Assembly: GCA_009741485.1 (NCBI GenBank)
Contig: CM019214.1
Span: 55,470,761 to 55,534,760 of the forward strand
Reading direction: 5' to 3'
DNA: 64,000 bases
From: Malurus cyaneus samueli
Taxonomy: Eukaryota; Chordata; Aves; Passeriformes; Maluridae
Part shown: positions 51,480 to 63,908 of the stretch, piece after piece
Layout of the letters: each line of letters begins with the position of its first letter
Position numbering within the stretch: the stretch's first letter is position 1
Translations under genes and position numbers: made by a program
The notes under the pieces: generated by a model
The model's database searches: none
Told to the model about the DNA's origin: nothing
Seen by the model: the letters and a program-made list of their open reading frames with translations, nothing else

Positions 51480-53172
51480 CAGCATGACTGAGTCCAGACC
51501 TGCTGGTCAAACTTCAGGGCAAGAAGCAAATGAATGAGCAGTGGGCACAGGGATGAGAATAGAGATGAAGTTCAGTTTTGCAGGGATGGGATCAGGAAAG
51601 CCAAGGTCTAGTGGGAGATCAGTTTTGCAGGGGACGGAAAGAACAGGAAGGGCTTCTCCAGCAATGTCAGCCAGAAAAGGAAGACCAAAGAAGGCGTACC
51701 CCCACGATAAACACGACTGGCAAACTGGTAATGTTAGACAAGGAGAAGGCTGAGGTGCTCAACAAATTTTTGCCTCAGTATCTGCTGGCAATGTCTCTTC
51801 TCATACCTCTCGAGTACATGGACAGCAGAATAGGGACTGGAAGAGCAAATTCCTTCCCACTGTGAGAGGTTTATGACCAGTTAAGGAACCTACAAAGCCT
51901 ATAAGAGACCACATGGGATTTATCCCAGAATCCTGAGGGGATTGGCTGGTGTAGTTGCCAAGTCTCCATCTACAATATTTGAAGTCACTGAGGTGAAGTC
52001 TCTGGTGAATGGAAAAGGAGAAATACTGTATCCTTCTTTAAAAAGGGTAGAATGGAAGAATGGAGGCTGGGAACTCCTGACCTGTCAGCCTCACTGCAAA
52101 CAATGCCCCACAACATCCTTCTCTCTAAATTGGAGAGATATGGATTTGATGGCTTGTCTGTTCAGTGAATGGGGGATTAGTTGGATGGCCCCAACCAGAG
52201 CGTAGCAGTCAATCACTGAATGTCCTAAAGGGCATCCATGACAAGTGTTTCCCCTCAGTTATCTGTATTGGAACCAGTACTGCTTAATAACTTCATTAGT
52301 GACATGGACAGAGGGATCAAGTACACCCTCAACAAGTGCAGCTGAGCAGTGTGGTTGACACAACTAAAGAACGGGATCCTCTCCAGAGGAACATGGAGAA
52401 GGTTGAGATGTGGCCTCATGGGAATCTCATGAGGTTTAGCAGAGCCAAGTGCAAGGTGCTGCACATGAGTCAGGGCAGCCCCCACTATCAGCACAGGCTG
52501 GGGATGGGAAGATGGAGAGCAGCCCTGCTGAGAAGGGCTTGGAGGTGCTGATAGGTCAGAGGCTGGATTTGACCCAGCCATGTGCACTCACAGACCAGAG
52601 AGCCAAACGTGTCCTGGGCTGCATCAATTGAAGGTGGCCAGCAGCGCGAGGGAAGGGATTCTGCCTCTGCTCTGCTCTGGTGGGACCCCACCTGCAGGGC
52701 TGCGTCCAGCTCTGGGGACTTCAGCACAGAAAACATGGACCTGTGGGGGAGAATCCAGAGGAGGGACACAAAATATTCAGAGGGATAGAATACCTCTCAT
52801 GTGAGGCCAGGCTGAAAGAACTAAGGTTGCTCAGTCTGGAGAAGAGAAGGCTTCTGGGGACAACTTATTGAGGTCTTTCAATAATTCAAAGGATTAGTAA
52901 GAACATGGGTGATGACTTTTTACAAGGGGCTGTTGTGATAAAGACTAATGGCTTTAACTTATGAGACAAGATAAGTTAGACTAGACATGCGGAAGACATT
53001 TTTTACAATAAAAGTAGTGAAACACAGGGACAGGTTTCCCAGAGAGGTGGTGGATGCCCCATTCAGGGTCAGATTGGACATCACTGATCTGGCTGAAGAT
53101 GTCCCTGTTGCACTAGATGACATTTAAAGGTCACTTCCAACCTGAAACCATTTTTCTGATTCTCAGTGACTT
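51480..53172 (+). mobile_element. CR1 LINE, 5'-truncated ~1.7 kb copy
   Basis: The longest element in the window. The + strand carries CR1 ORF2 in broken frames. Near 51541-51750 is the segment before RT (GTGMRIEMKF...GKPR). DKEKAEVLNKF follows at 51738-51770, then RT blocks around 52040-52200 including a LERYGFDGL-like piece (52129-52157). At about 52262-52335 a LSVLEPVLLNNFISDMDRGI-like block is followed by a degenerate version of the FADD catalytic region. Next come KCKVLH-, QKANRILGCI- and LQGCVQLWGLQ-like blocks and EARLKELRLLSLEKRRL (52797-52850). The avian 3' end closes it: TTGCACTAGATGACATTTAA and CACTTCCAACCTGAAACC, then a TTCTGATT-type terminal repeat. Frameshifts and stops throughout make it inactive. 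A deletion near 52090 removes the middle of RT up to the LERYGF block. Confidence 0.93.
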
Positions 53173-54966
53173 CATCATATGTCATCAATACTAGATCTCT
53201 GGCTTTCTTTTAAATCTAAAATTTAAAAAAAGCATATTTTAGAATGAGACTAGGTTAGGTACTAATCTGATTTTAATTCAGTGAATTGCAGATAATTACA
53301 CTAAACCGAGGGAAATGTGTACATGGCACTCAGAATTCATATTGGTCAGCAGAAATGAGAAAGAGACATTAGTGTCAAAGTTCTCTTTTCAATATAACTT
53401 GAATGAGATTTTAAAATTAGAACTATTTCAATCCCTTTGTGAAGTCATAGAAATAACCTAGCAAAGTTTCCACTCTAATTTTTTGCCATGCATGCTGTAG
53501 TAGGGAAGTCTGGTCTGAATATACCTCTTTTTTTTTAGATGGCAACGTCATTATGTGCAACAATAAAGAGAGTTCATGCATTTCAAATATGATCACTATG
53601 CAGTTTATCTATGTATAATTTGCATGAATACATGCTGCTCAGTTTTTTGGGGTTTTTTTTCTATTTACCACAAGATGTGTGGATTCCCCACATGAATGAG
53701 AAGTATCACCTTGTATGTAAACTACTGCTTACTGGTGTGGTTAAAAGGTTAATTTCTGTTTCTGTGAAAGAAGCATTGCTTTTTACATTGCTAACTACTG
53801 TAGGAAATCTCAAAATTTTCATTGTTTGACTCAGGTGTTTTCTGATATGTCCCACTGAAAGGGAAATATTTTAGAAAATGCCATCAAGTTTGCAGCACAT
53901 TTTTAAACAATGACAATGAATGTCTGCAGAATGTCTGCATAAAGGATTGATTCTTAAGAGAATGCATGCTTTTTCGCTTTATCCATCTCTAGGGTCCATA
54001 TAGGCAAAGCACAGCAAGTGCCTCTTGAGTCATTGTCTATTGATGTTTTAAATTAGAGGGTAATAACACTACTAAAACCAAAAGTGTTTTGACTTTCATA
54101 AACATTATACATAAATTCAAATTCATAACCTGTATGACCTTGTGTATAAAAATGAATGCTGAACAATGAGAATGCAAATTCAGGCATGCAATAGCTAGGA
54201 AGCAACAGAATGAAGGTTTCCCTCTGCCTTGAGTGTTTCTGTTCAATTAATGTATTAGGTGTATGTCTGTAACTGGTTCCATTTTCTTCCCTGGCCCTTC
54301 CTGCCCATCTGGCACACAGGATGGATGGCATTGACAGGCTGTCCCCATTTCCTCCTCTGAGGTATGCCACCAGCACACAATTTCTGTATTTTGTTCAAGA
54401 TACATAATGTAACCAAAATGGCTTACATCCTGCTACTCCCACTCACCCTTTCAAGAAAATTTAAATGTTTCATATCTATTACAAGGCAGTTATCCTACAG
54501 CTCTTTGGTGCTTGAGGAAGAGGTCATTAACCTCTACAGTGTTACACAGCGTATTTTAACCCCCATTTAGAAATTTGATTTGGATGCAAAATGCTGCAGG
54601 AAAATTTCCATTTATTCTCTTTAAAACCTGAAAAAAACACATTCAGAATATTTTGTATGTGGAAAAACCTGACATTCTAATACTGTTTATATATTTTCCA
54701 GTTCTCAAACCTGAAATGGTTACATCACCAGACCCCTCTGAGCCCATGAGAAGCTCACAAAATGTCCTTTTGTTTAAATAGAAGGTACCAGATGTCACAG
54801 CAAGTAAACTATACCTCAGCTGCCTGTGGGGTGGCAAATTCCCTGTGTTCAACATTTTTTAGATTAATTGGCAGGCCATTTGCTTTTGACGTGCTGCTAT
54901 TTACACTGCGGGACAGGGCACTGCCTCAGCTATGTGATTACATCAAAGACTGCTAGAAAGAAACTC

Positions 54967-55030
54967 TTTTTTTTTTTTTTTCTTCAACAACATAGGAATT
55001 AAAAAAAAAAAAAACAAACAAAAAAACTAA
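54967..55030. repeat. Poly-T then poly-A tracts
   Basis: T15 at 54967-54981 and A14 at 55001-55014, followed by AAAC/CTAA repeats. The T and A arms could pair. Confidence 0.9.
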
Positions 55031-55708
55031 CTAACAAAGACTCCCCAAAACCGAGGTGCATTTATGGCTTATTCTTTAATCATGCTCCTTCTGCGTATAA
55101 CCCACATATAAAAGTGCCTTCAACTATGCCATCTTAAGATATTTTAACAGCCAAAAACATTTTCAAAACCTCTGACTGTTCATTTTTAAATCAGAACTGG
55201 TATTATGCAGTTTTGTAGAACATCTCACTGTGACTCAAGAGGACAAATTGTATCTACAATAAAAATGTGAGCTAGGAATACCCATGGCAATCCGAATCAA
55301 CTAGTAAAGTTTGATACCCATCTATTTATTTTGAGTCAGGTTGTTCAAGGTCTACAGGACTCAAATAACCCTTTTTCTCTAGCATCAATCATAAAGTAAA
55401 GCAAGTAAATAAAGCAAGTAAAACTGTAACCCCTACATCCTACTAGACATTAAATTGCTCATGTCTCCAGTGCATCTTCATGTTTATTAGGCAGCATCAC
55501 AGAACAAAATGGCAATATTATTTTATTATTCTACAGAAATATAGGAACATAAAAATTATATTTATTTTCAGACGCTGAATTTTATAATTTAAAATGCAAA
55601 TAACTTGAAATTTCAAGCATTGAAATATTGAACAAGCATTCAAAATATCATGCTAGTTTCATCCCTTTGAATCAGGTGAAATGCAGCCTGAAACTGAAAA
55701 TATGCAGT

Positions 55709-55835
55709 GGGGGGGGGAAAAAAAAAAGGTAGTGAGCAAAGACTAATTAGTTCAAAAGAGGGAATGGTTGGGTTTTTGTTTTTTTTTTTTTTTGTTTTGT
55801 TTGTTTTTGGTTGGTTTTTTTTTGGTTTTTTTTTT
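55709..55835. repeat. G9/A10 run and T-rich low-complexity DNA
   Basis: GTGGGGGGGGG directly followed by about ten A, then 40 bp later a T-rich stretch with TTTG interruptions (55774-55835). Confidence 0.88.
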
Positions 55836-57129
55836 AATATCTAAATGAAAATTAACTTGTAAATAATTTATTTAAAGGCAACATGAAAGAATAATTTGGA
55901 CTCCATCTCCTGCAGTTTTGCTGCAAAGGTAGATCTAAGTGCTGGGTCCGTAATGGTTCTTCATGATAAGGATGAGAAAAGATTCAGAAAAGCGCCTGAA
56001 TGGTTGTGCAGACAGATGTTTGACAGCAACAGCTGTCTCCAGGCTGCACACTGCTGCAGTGTGTGTGTTTCCAGCCCAATTGGGAGCTGATATACATAGA
56101 TAATTTTTGGAGCAGCCTCACATAGGGCCAGCTCTACTCCATTGTCATAAAGCATTTCTTCTGACTCCTCTGATCAGATGCACTGGGTTTGGTACTCAGA
56201 AAGCCACACAGGATGATGATGCTGGTGATAATGTGCACCTCATGAGGCAGAGAAGCCCTGGCACACACAGATTCCTCTCAGGTGGCTGATGCTACAGCCT
56301 CTTTGCTTCTGGTCACTTGGACTCTGGAGCTCTGATGTGTCTGCCAGAGCCCCCACATCTGCCCTGCCACTGATCAAAAGGAAGAACAGAATAGGGCCTA
56401 GGACATATATGACCTCATCAAAATCTTCCACTTCACAGCCTTTCAGATATTCCTGTGTGGTACAGAAGCTACAGTGGAGAGCAGAATGCTGCTATATGTC
56501 TTCTTCTGTCACCTCTAAAAGCTATATATACAGCTTATAAACTGATAGCTTGTATCACTAACCCTTTCACATTAACCAAAGGATGTCAGGGCATGTAAAT
56601 TCTCTAATATTATCATATCCCCATAAACAAAATTGTGCAGATACTCCTAACTGTGCTCTTTTTTTTCCACAGCATTCAGGGGTTAGCACAAACTGCCCCC
56701 CACGCAAGACAGGATGGATAGCAGTCTAGGTCTGAGTCACTAACACAGAAGAGCTTCCACTCAGCAGGGCTGGATGGATCATGTGCTACTTGCACACTTC
56801 ACTGGGAGTCCTGCCTGCAGTATTCTGCACCTTTTTCAGGGTTTTGAAGGCCACATTCAATTCTGTGTCTATGAACATAAACTGGAAAATCTCCCATGAG
56901 TAAAACACGGAAGATTGAACTGCATGGTTTATTACATTATTCCTGCTACTCTGAGAAGGATGTTGCTGACCTGAGTCCTGTAGACAAGGTAAAATCCCTG
57001 TTCCACTTTCACCCCAGACAGAGACATTTCTCAGAACAAACTTTCATCACATCCCTTCTTAGAAAAGCTAACTCCCAACTTTGTGTGACTGTCTCAAGCA
57101 CAAGGTCTGGCTAATGTGAACAGAGAATA

Positions 57130-58035
57130 ATATGTTGCCATTCCTTCTACCTCTGATTTTATAGACCTCTATTGTATTTCCTCTAAGTAATATTTTTTAG
57201 ATTAAATTTTCTTAGCTTATTCAGCCATTTCTTGCACAGAAACTATTCTGCATTTTGCTGCCTTCTCTGGACTTTTTCCAAGTCTATTGCAAACTTTTTT
57301 AGAATCAAAGCTGCTTGCAATATTCAAGGTGTGGCAAAGTCAGCTACCAGCATTATGGGGGCTTGTGTCTTGTTCTGTCTATTTTTCCTAATTGTCCCTA
57401 GAATTTTCTTTTTCTGAACACTGGTATTACAAAACTGGTATTTCAGGAAATGGTTTTTTACACCCCAAGATATCACTCTTGAGAGGTAATGGTTACTTCA
57501 GAGCCTATAATTTTATATGTGAAATTAGGATTGTTTTTCTCACATGCACATCATGTTGTATTATTTACACTGAATTTCATTTGTCACTTTTTTGCCCTTC
57601 AGTCTTACAGTCTGTTTTTAATTCCTCACAGTTAGCTTTCAAATTTACTATCTTGAATAATAGAGTATTATCAGCAGCTTTTTTCTTTTCAGTAATGCTC
57701 TGCTTTCCAGGTCAGTGATGAATACATTTTACAGTACAGGTCCCTGCTTACCAGCATTGATGACCTGTCTCCACTTCAAGGACTGACAACTTACTCCTAT
57801 TTGGGTTTTCTTTCTCCTAACCAGTCATTCATCTATGCAACAAATGCCTTTTACTAGTGCCACCTAATTTACTTAAAAGCTTTGTGCGAGATACCTTGTC
57901 CAAAGGCCTTTTGAAATCTGTGTAAACTAAATAAATTCCCCCTCCTCTCTCACAATCACTCAGTTTCAGAGAAATCTCCTGCTGAGAGCAGCTCCCTAAT
58001 GGGACTCTCCCCTTTTTCTTCTGCAAGGTTCACCA
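57130..58035 (-). mobile_element. Ancient CR1/L3-like LINE remnant, RT region, minus strand
   Basis: On the minus strand, 58026 downwards reads IYLVYTDFKRPLDKVS then TKLLSKLGG, a clear match to the YLDFQKAFDKVPH..LLSKL block of CR1/L3 RT. Continuing down there is a NQ-K-K-YKVV-like piece for the WLKDRKQRV block (about 57810), then a block around 57710-57760 where the GSVLGPVLF..FIND sequence belongs. A decayed version of the FADDTKL region follows (57640-57690), then antisense of CACTGAATTTCATTTGTCAC (the KMKFN-type block), and then blocks at about 57300-57345 and 57165-57260 that match the downstream thumb region as remembered from sauropsid CR1/L3 copies (TATTCAAGGTGTGG; TTCTCTGGACTTTTTCCAA). 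Heavy divergence indicates great age. Boundaries are approximate and the element is dead. Confidence 0.8.
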
Positions 58036-60227
58036 CTGAAGCCTCTCAGAAAAGACTTTTTTCTGCTTGTTTGTTTTTAGTATACCTTTTGTACTCTGAT
58101 CATCAAACGACCATAAAGACTTCTTGATCCTGTTGTGTGTAAAAAAATAATACTAGTTTTGTTTCCTTTGCCTTTGTTTGTTCTTCTTAATTACTCTTTA
58201 TGTTTTCACATTTTTAATCCCTCCTAGTTTCCTTTGAATGTACAAGTATGACTTCAGCTTTTTTAAAATTGTTTCTAGAAATCTCTCTTATATTACTATT
58301 CATTTTTGCTTTATATTTAAGGTCTAACTTGCTTTATAGAGGTATTAAAATATTTATTCTTTTTTATGAAACAAGTTTCATGTTGTTTTTCCTGTTGTTC
58401 ACCCTGGGAAACTGACTTCTTGAATTTCTACTGAGTTCAAAGTGGGAATATAATAGAAACAAAAATGGCATTTACTCTCTCAAGTGATCCAGAGAACACT
58501 TGTCTAATGAAAACCTATGGGCACAACTGAAAATAGTCTTCTTACCAAGTTTGTTATTTTTTTCTTTTTATTTAGGGCAAGTGCCAAGGGGATAATTAGA
58601 CTAGATTGGCTTAAGTTCATAGGTAATTTTTTTCTTGCAAAATTTAAAACAGGAAACAGATATCTGAAGCTGATAAGAAAATGAAAGCCTAGACAATAGA
58701 AATTAATCATGATTTGCATTTCTGGACAAGTAGTTGGGGAGAAACCTTATCCCTTGGGTCATGTGCTGGGAAGTGTATATTAATTCCCTGCCTTGCTGTA
58801 GCTGTCATGAGTGAAAAGCATAGAGAAAAGGATGTGTTCTGAACATTTCAGAATCAGGTCTGTGCATTTAACATTCTTTCACAGAATGACTTTAAATACC
58901 ACCTGCTTTAGACTACTGTAATTTCCCCAGCCTTAAACTGAAATAATTTACAAAAGTTTTTGACATATTCCTTAAAGGTTACAGGGTAAAGAGAGATCAA
59001 ATTTCACAAAGAACAATTAAGTAGAAAATCATGTGTGATGACAATAATCAAATATTAAGATTTTTTCCTAGAAAATGCTCCAGTTACAAACTTTCACATA
59101 ACAAGAACACTAGCATTTTAGATCACAACTATTTATCTGGAATCATATTCTATTCATTTAAATATATACCACTGTAATTTTTGTCTTTTTTTTTTATCAT
59201 GCCATTATTTAATTTTTTCAAGGTAAGTGCCACTTACATTTGTTTTGGAGTATAGTGTGGCAGAAAGGTAGCCATTTAATATTTCATCAGAAGTTATGTA
59301 TTTCCATTGCCATGCAGGTCAGCTGCTGGTGAAATGAAGTCCCTCCTTTTGGAACCCTTTCATTTTGCCACAACAAATAAAAAAAAAAAAGAAGGAAGAC
59401 TGAGTAATAATGAGCTGCATAATGCTAGAATTACTATTATATTGTATAGTCCATATTATACACTTGCTCTCTTTGCACAGTGTTATTTTTACATTGTCTT
59501 GTTAAGGGTTTTACTTTACAATGTGTATACAATAGAATAACTTGATAAGCAGGTTAAACTATGTCAATACTTTCTCCACTCAAAAGGTTTTTACTTGAGT
59601 AGGGTTGAGGCTTCAGCTTGACAGGCAGGCTAGGTTCTATATAAAGAGCTCATACAGTGGTAGAAAATGAAGTAAGATAATACAGTTTTTCAGGGACTGA
59701 CAGAAGGGAATGAGTTTGGTCTTCTTTCCCGGTACTCAGAGGGGCATATTAGACAGACTCTCATTCATTGAATGCATTTGTTGGTCCATTCTGACACCTC
59801 TGCTCCAGCCAGAATGAATTCAATTAACTAGAAATTCAGCTTGAAGGCCTTTCCTCACAGGTAAAAAGTGTTTGTAATTTGCCTCTGGCAATGTAGTGTG
59901 TCAGGGCCTCAGTAAACATTGAAAGTGAGACGATTCTTGTTTCTTAGTCTCCAAACTCCAGACTGACTGCAGAGTTACCACAGAGTTCCACCTGTACTCA
60001 GCTACTGGTCAGGTATTTGACCTGAGATAAAAGACCATGTCAGAATACTGCAACCTCTCAAAGTTTTCTAATTAAAAAGTGCCTCTCACTGGCTCACAGG
60101 AGGATTTTAAAAAATATTGATGTTTTCACATGTTAATATAAGTATCAATAACAATAATCATATGAACTCTTATGAATAAAATAAAACATAGCTTCAAATT
60201 AATTGTCAGAAAATAATTGTCAGCTTT
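58036..60227. other. Gene-free AT-rich stretch
   Basis: No supported gene or repeat apart from short T and A runs. Frames at 58504-58719 and 59307-59540 have no domain. Confidence 0.6.
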
Positions 60228-60405
60228 TGTGGTAGATTAGCCATGGCTAACACCCAAACACCCTCACAGCAACTCTCTTACCTCACCTCAACACTATGGG
60301 GAAGAAAATAGGCTGAGAAAGCTCAAGGTCAAGATGAAGACAGGGAGTTCATTTACTAATTACTATCATGGGCAAAAGACTTGAACAGCAATTAAAAACA
60401 GATAA
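60228..60405 (+). mobile_element. ERV LTR 5' fragment
   Basis: Starts TGTGGTAGATTAGCCATGGC and includes AATTACTATCATGGGCA (60358-60374), a 17-base exact match to the LTR at 46869-46885, preceded by a GACAGGGAGTTCATT block and followed by AGACTTGAACAGCAATTAAA. Similarity is lost after about 60405, so only the first quarter or so of the LTR remains. No target-site duplication can be identified. Confidence 0.75.
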
Positions 60406-62272
60406 AGCACCATCCTTTCTGAAATTTTAAAGGCCATGTAGAAATAGACATATGGAACAGCCTTTTAAAAAATTTAATTTCTATGTGTATGTGTTTGATA
60501 TTTACAGACTGCTGCTCAACTGAAAGCATATCTCTTAGTTAAGCAACTGAACCTCAACATATGTACCCTTTAACCAAATTTCAAAATATTTTCGATTTTA
60601 TTTTTCATTTATAATGATTTTCTCAAATAAATAAGAAATGTTAGGAAAGTTTAGTGTAGAACATCCTTAAAAAATGAAGTTTCACCAGTCACTTAATAGA
60701 ACTTGAAAACAGCAGGCGTATTGCACAACTCAGACAATATTTTTTTTTTTTCCACAGGGAACAACAGACAGTAATCCAATAAATAAGAGGACAAACAGAG
60801 TCTAACAAAAGAGAGTCTTGACAAGTGTAATGGGAGGAATTCTAACACAAATCTATACACAATTGAACAGTTGTAATGCTGAATTCATCTTCTAGGAACC
60901 ATAAATATTGAATGAGAAAATACTCAAATATGGCAAATTTTAGACTGATAGGTGAAAAGATAAACTAAAGGCAACAGACGAATTTTCCATAACATTTAAT
61001 TTTAGCTAGTTAATCTATCTTGCTAGCATAGTCAACAATGTCCAAGAGGAAATTCACACCGAAATTTGTATTTCCTATAACATACTTGATATAAAATGTA
61101 GTTCTGTGAGTTTAATTTAAATCAAGTAAGAGGTCAGTTATAGGAAAAAAATTGAGATTAACTAATTTAATATTTAGTTTTTATTTGATATATACAGTGC
61201 AGTTAATTGCTTTTACATGCCCTTAGGTATGCAACAATGTAATATTTTAACTTTACTTAGAATTTTATTATAATGTAGGGAACATAATATGGAAAGGGTT
61301 TAATATATGTCTTTAAACTCTTTAATGATAAATAGGTTATTATTTACACAAAATTAAGCACTTATATTTGGTCAATTTGGACAATTTCAAGGTAAATAAA
61401 CCATTTATAAGCATGTGAGACTGATTTAGGTTTTTGATTCGTATATCAACTGATGTGAAAAGGCTGATTTAAATTTAATTTTTTTTTTTCACACTACTCT
61501 TAATTTGTTTATAGACAAAAATAGTTCACAAACAATATTTTCTGGACACTGTAAAATGATTAATACATTTGAGAGTGTTCTAATTTGCCCGCAGAGAATT
61601 CAAGAACACCGAGAGGTGAAATTCAATGAATTAATTAAAAAAATAACTTTCTCAGCTTAAGTAAGAATGCACAGATCAGCAAATTTAGTCACCTCTTTTC
61701 AGTGCTTGTGCTGATTATATCATCCCAGCATTTTTTTAACTTGCAAAATCTTTGGGATTTTGTTTGCAGTCATTAATGTATGTCAGTCATTTCTATTGTG
61801 TATTGATGACTATGAAGCTAATTTTTTTTCACTGAAATAGAGTGAAAGAATTCAAGAAAAAAAAAGCAATTTTCACACCCAGATAATACTTGAAGTGTTC
61901 CATATTGAGGGGGAATCTCCTTTTTTGTTGAGTGTGAAGCTAAATGAAAGTTAAGGCTAATTTTTAGGTGATGATTGGGTCTTATGAAAATCCTGCGCTG
62001 AACTATTGCTCAGATAATTGCACTTTCTAAAAGAAGCAGTCTGTTTCTACTGAAACAATTTTCAAATCCAGCTAGTTCAGTGGCTTTAAATTAGCAGATC
62101 TGAACACAGCCACTTGTTTGGGAGAAAGAACATGCCTGTTTTTTAAAAATGCAAATTTTATGAGAATGCACTACAGCTCACAAGAATGCAAACAATTTGG
62201 GTCAACTAGCAAGCACTGATAAATAAATTAAGATATTAAAATTGAATCTTCCTTTCATTGCGTTGAGACCTC

Positions 62273-62298
62273 CTTGGTACTTTTTAAATAGTACCAAG
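62273..62298. repeat. Hairpin with 8-bp perfect arms
   Basis: CTTGGTAC (62273-62280), a ten-base A/T loop, then GTACCAAG (62291-62298). Adjacent A/T bases allow limited further pairing. Confidence 0.85.
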
Positions 62299-62346
62299 AG
62301 AATTGTGTTGTTTTAATGTTTTTTTTTCTACAACTCTATTTCATGA

Positions 62347-62395
62347 CTATAGATCTAGAGTTGAAGAAAGCTATAAGATCTTGAGTTGAAGAAAC
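62347..62395. repeat. 24/25-bp tandem duplication
   Basis: Two adjacent units, CTATAGATCTAGAGTTGAAG... and CTATAAGATCTTGAGTTGAA..., differing by one inserted base and two substitutions. Confidence 0.88.
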
Positions 62396-63679
62396 AATTT
62401 TGACAATCTTAAAAGTATTCCTCCACAAGTGCTTAGCAATGCAGCCATTTCTTCATGATACATGTTCAAATAATAGAAGCTATGTTTCTGTGGGTTTGGT
62501 AAGAGTGCCTATATCCACATCTAATGAGGGAAATAGTTAAACTATTTGTGTTCGTTTATAGATATATAAATATTACCTGAACACAAATATTTGGTTGATG
62601 TAGCAAGATGTTTACCTTGTCAGGTATGAAATGTGATTATAAAGGGAAACTTATGATAAATGAAAAGACCCATTACTTGCAGATTACCTGTTACAGAGTG
62701 AAAAAAATTGTAAATTCGTGGACCCTAATGGGTATTATTTTGCTTCAAATATTTATGGAAATACTGTGTTGTCCATATTTGATGATAAGTGGTTGTTGAA
62801 AAGCTGATGTGTCATTCTATCCAGTTTTTGATGCAAGACTATATTAACCTTGAGTTCAGGATGATATTAATCCTTCTTGTTCTCTCCTCACACAATAGAG
62901 CAGTGTGTCATCTGCAGCATAGATACATTAAAAAATCAGCAGGAATTTTCAAGGATATTGACAAAAATGAGAAAGTGAAAAAAAAATGATCTGTTTTGAA
63001 ACATTAAGGTAATGATGGCATGATTAGAAAATAAGCTAAAAGATGAAATCAGATTTATTTAGTCAATTAAACAGAAATAGACTAGGTTTTATTTGTCTGC
63101 ATTTTTGTTCTTAAGAAAATAAGAACTAAAGAAAACTTGGGGATATTGCTTATTTTATCTTTAGTTTACATTTTATTTACCTGAAATCTTAACAGGACTT
63201 AATTAATAAGGTCAGTCCTTTTGAGCACACAGTAATAAGAAAAGCTAAAAAAACCCCAATGCTCAAAACCAAACAAGTTAATGCTAGCTTATATGAGCAG
63301 GTATTTTTTTTCAATTGGAACAAAAAAAGAAACACCTTATGAATAAAATAATTTAAATCAGAATGTCTATCATAACTGATCTGCAGAAATTAATGAAAGA
63401 ACCATGCAATTCTACTGCTGGTGCAAAAGACAGTGGGAAAAACAGATGGACAGAAGAGGAAGGAGAGAAAGAAGGCAATATAGAGTTATATTTTAAATAT
63501 TTCTAGGATGTATGTAATATATTCTGTTTTATTTTTATGCATATTCTTGACAATACTTTATCTGAACTTCAAATAATTGTTCTGTGTTCCTTCAGAGATG
63601 TGTTAGGGTAGAGGAATGGAATTATTTAGTATGAAAATGTATCTTTTTATATATGTTACAGCTTTCTGCATTAAACACN

Positions 63680-63908
63680 TACAGCCTCCCCCACATTCAA
63701 GAAGTTGAAGCCAACAGCTTTACATCCCACTGGAGATCAGTAACAGGTGGTGTGCCTCAAAGTTCCGTACTTGAACCAGAGCTGTTCAGGGTCTTTATTA
63801 ATTACATATACAGTGGAATTGTGTATTTTCTCAGCAAATTTGTGGATAACACAAAGCTGTGTTGTTGTGGATGACATGTCTGATGGATAGGATACCATCT
63901 AGAAGAGT
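63680..63908 (+). mobile_element. CR1 LINE fragment, RT catalytic region
   Basis: In one + frame, WRSVTGGVPQSSVLEPELF (about 63733-63789) leads to VFINYIYSGI and LSKFVDNTKL, matching the WRSVTSGVPQGSVLGPVLF...FINDIDSGI...LSKFADDTKL block of avian CR1. The catalytic FADD has become FVDN, so the second aspartate is lost. A remnant of the following DTPEGRDAIQ-type block continues to the point where LTR sequence begins at 63909. The upstream limit is uncertain. Base 63679 is undetermined. Confidence 0.85.

Larger units (their letters stand above)
53173..57129. other. Gene-free stretch with an unassigned GC-richer block
   Basis: No supported gene. It includes T and A runs at 54967-55014, a G9/A10 run and T-rich DNA at 55709-55835. 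The block 55890-56900 is visibly less AT-rich than its surroundings and contains short frames on both strands without domains; I cannot assign it. The block 54700-54958 has balanced composition and may be conserved noncoding DNA. Confidence 0.55.
60406..63679. other. Gene-free AT-rich stretch
   Basis: No supported gene. It contains a hairpin (62273-62298), a 25-bp tandem duplication (62347-62395) and otherwise unique DNA. The intervals 61640-61830 and 62030-62240 have the balanced texture often seen in conserved noncoding sequence, but this cannot be tested here. Confidence 0.55.

Noticed and set aside
52255..52769. Minus-strand frames of 93-110 codons
   Set aside because: They are antisense to the CR1 copy at 51480-53172.
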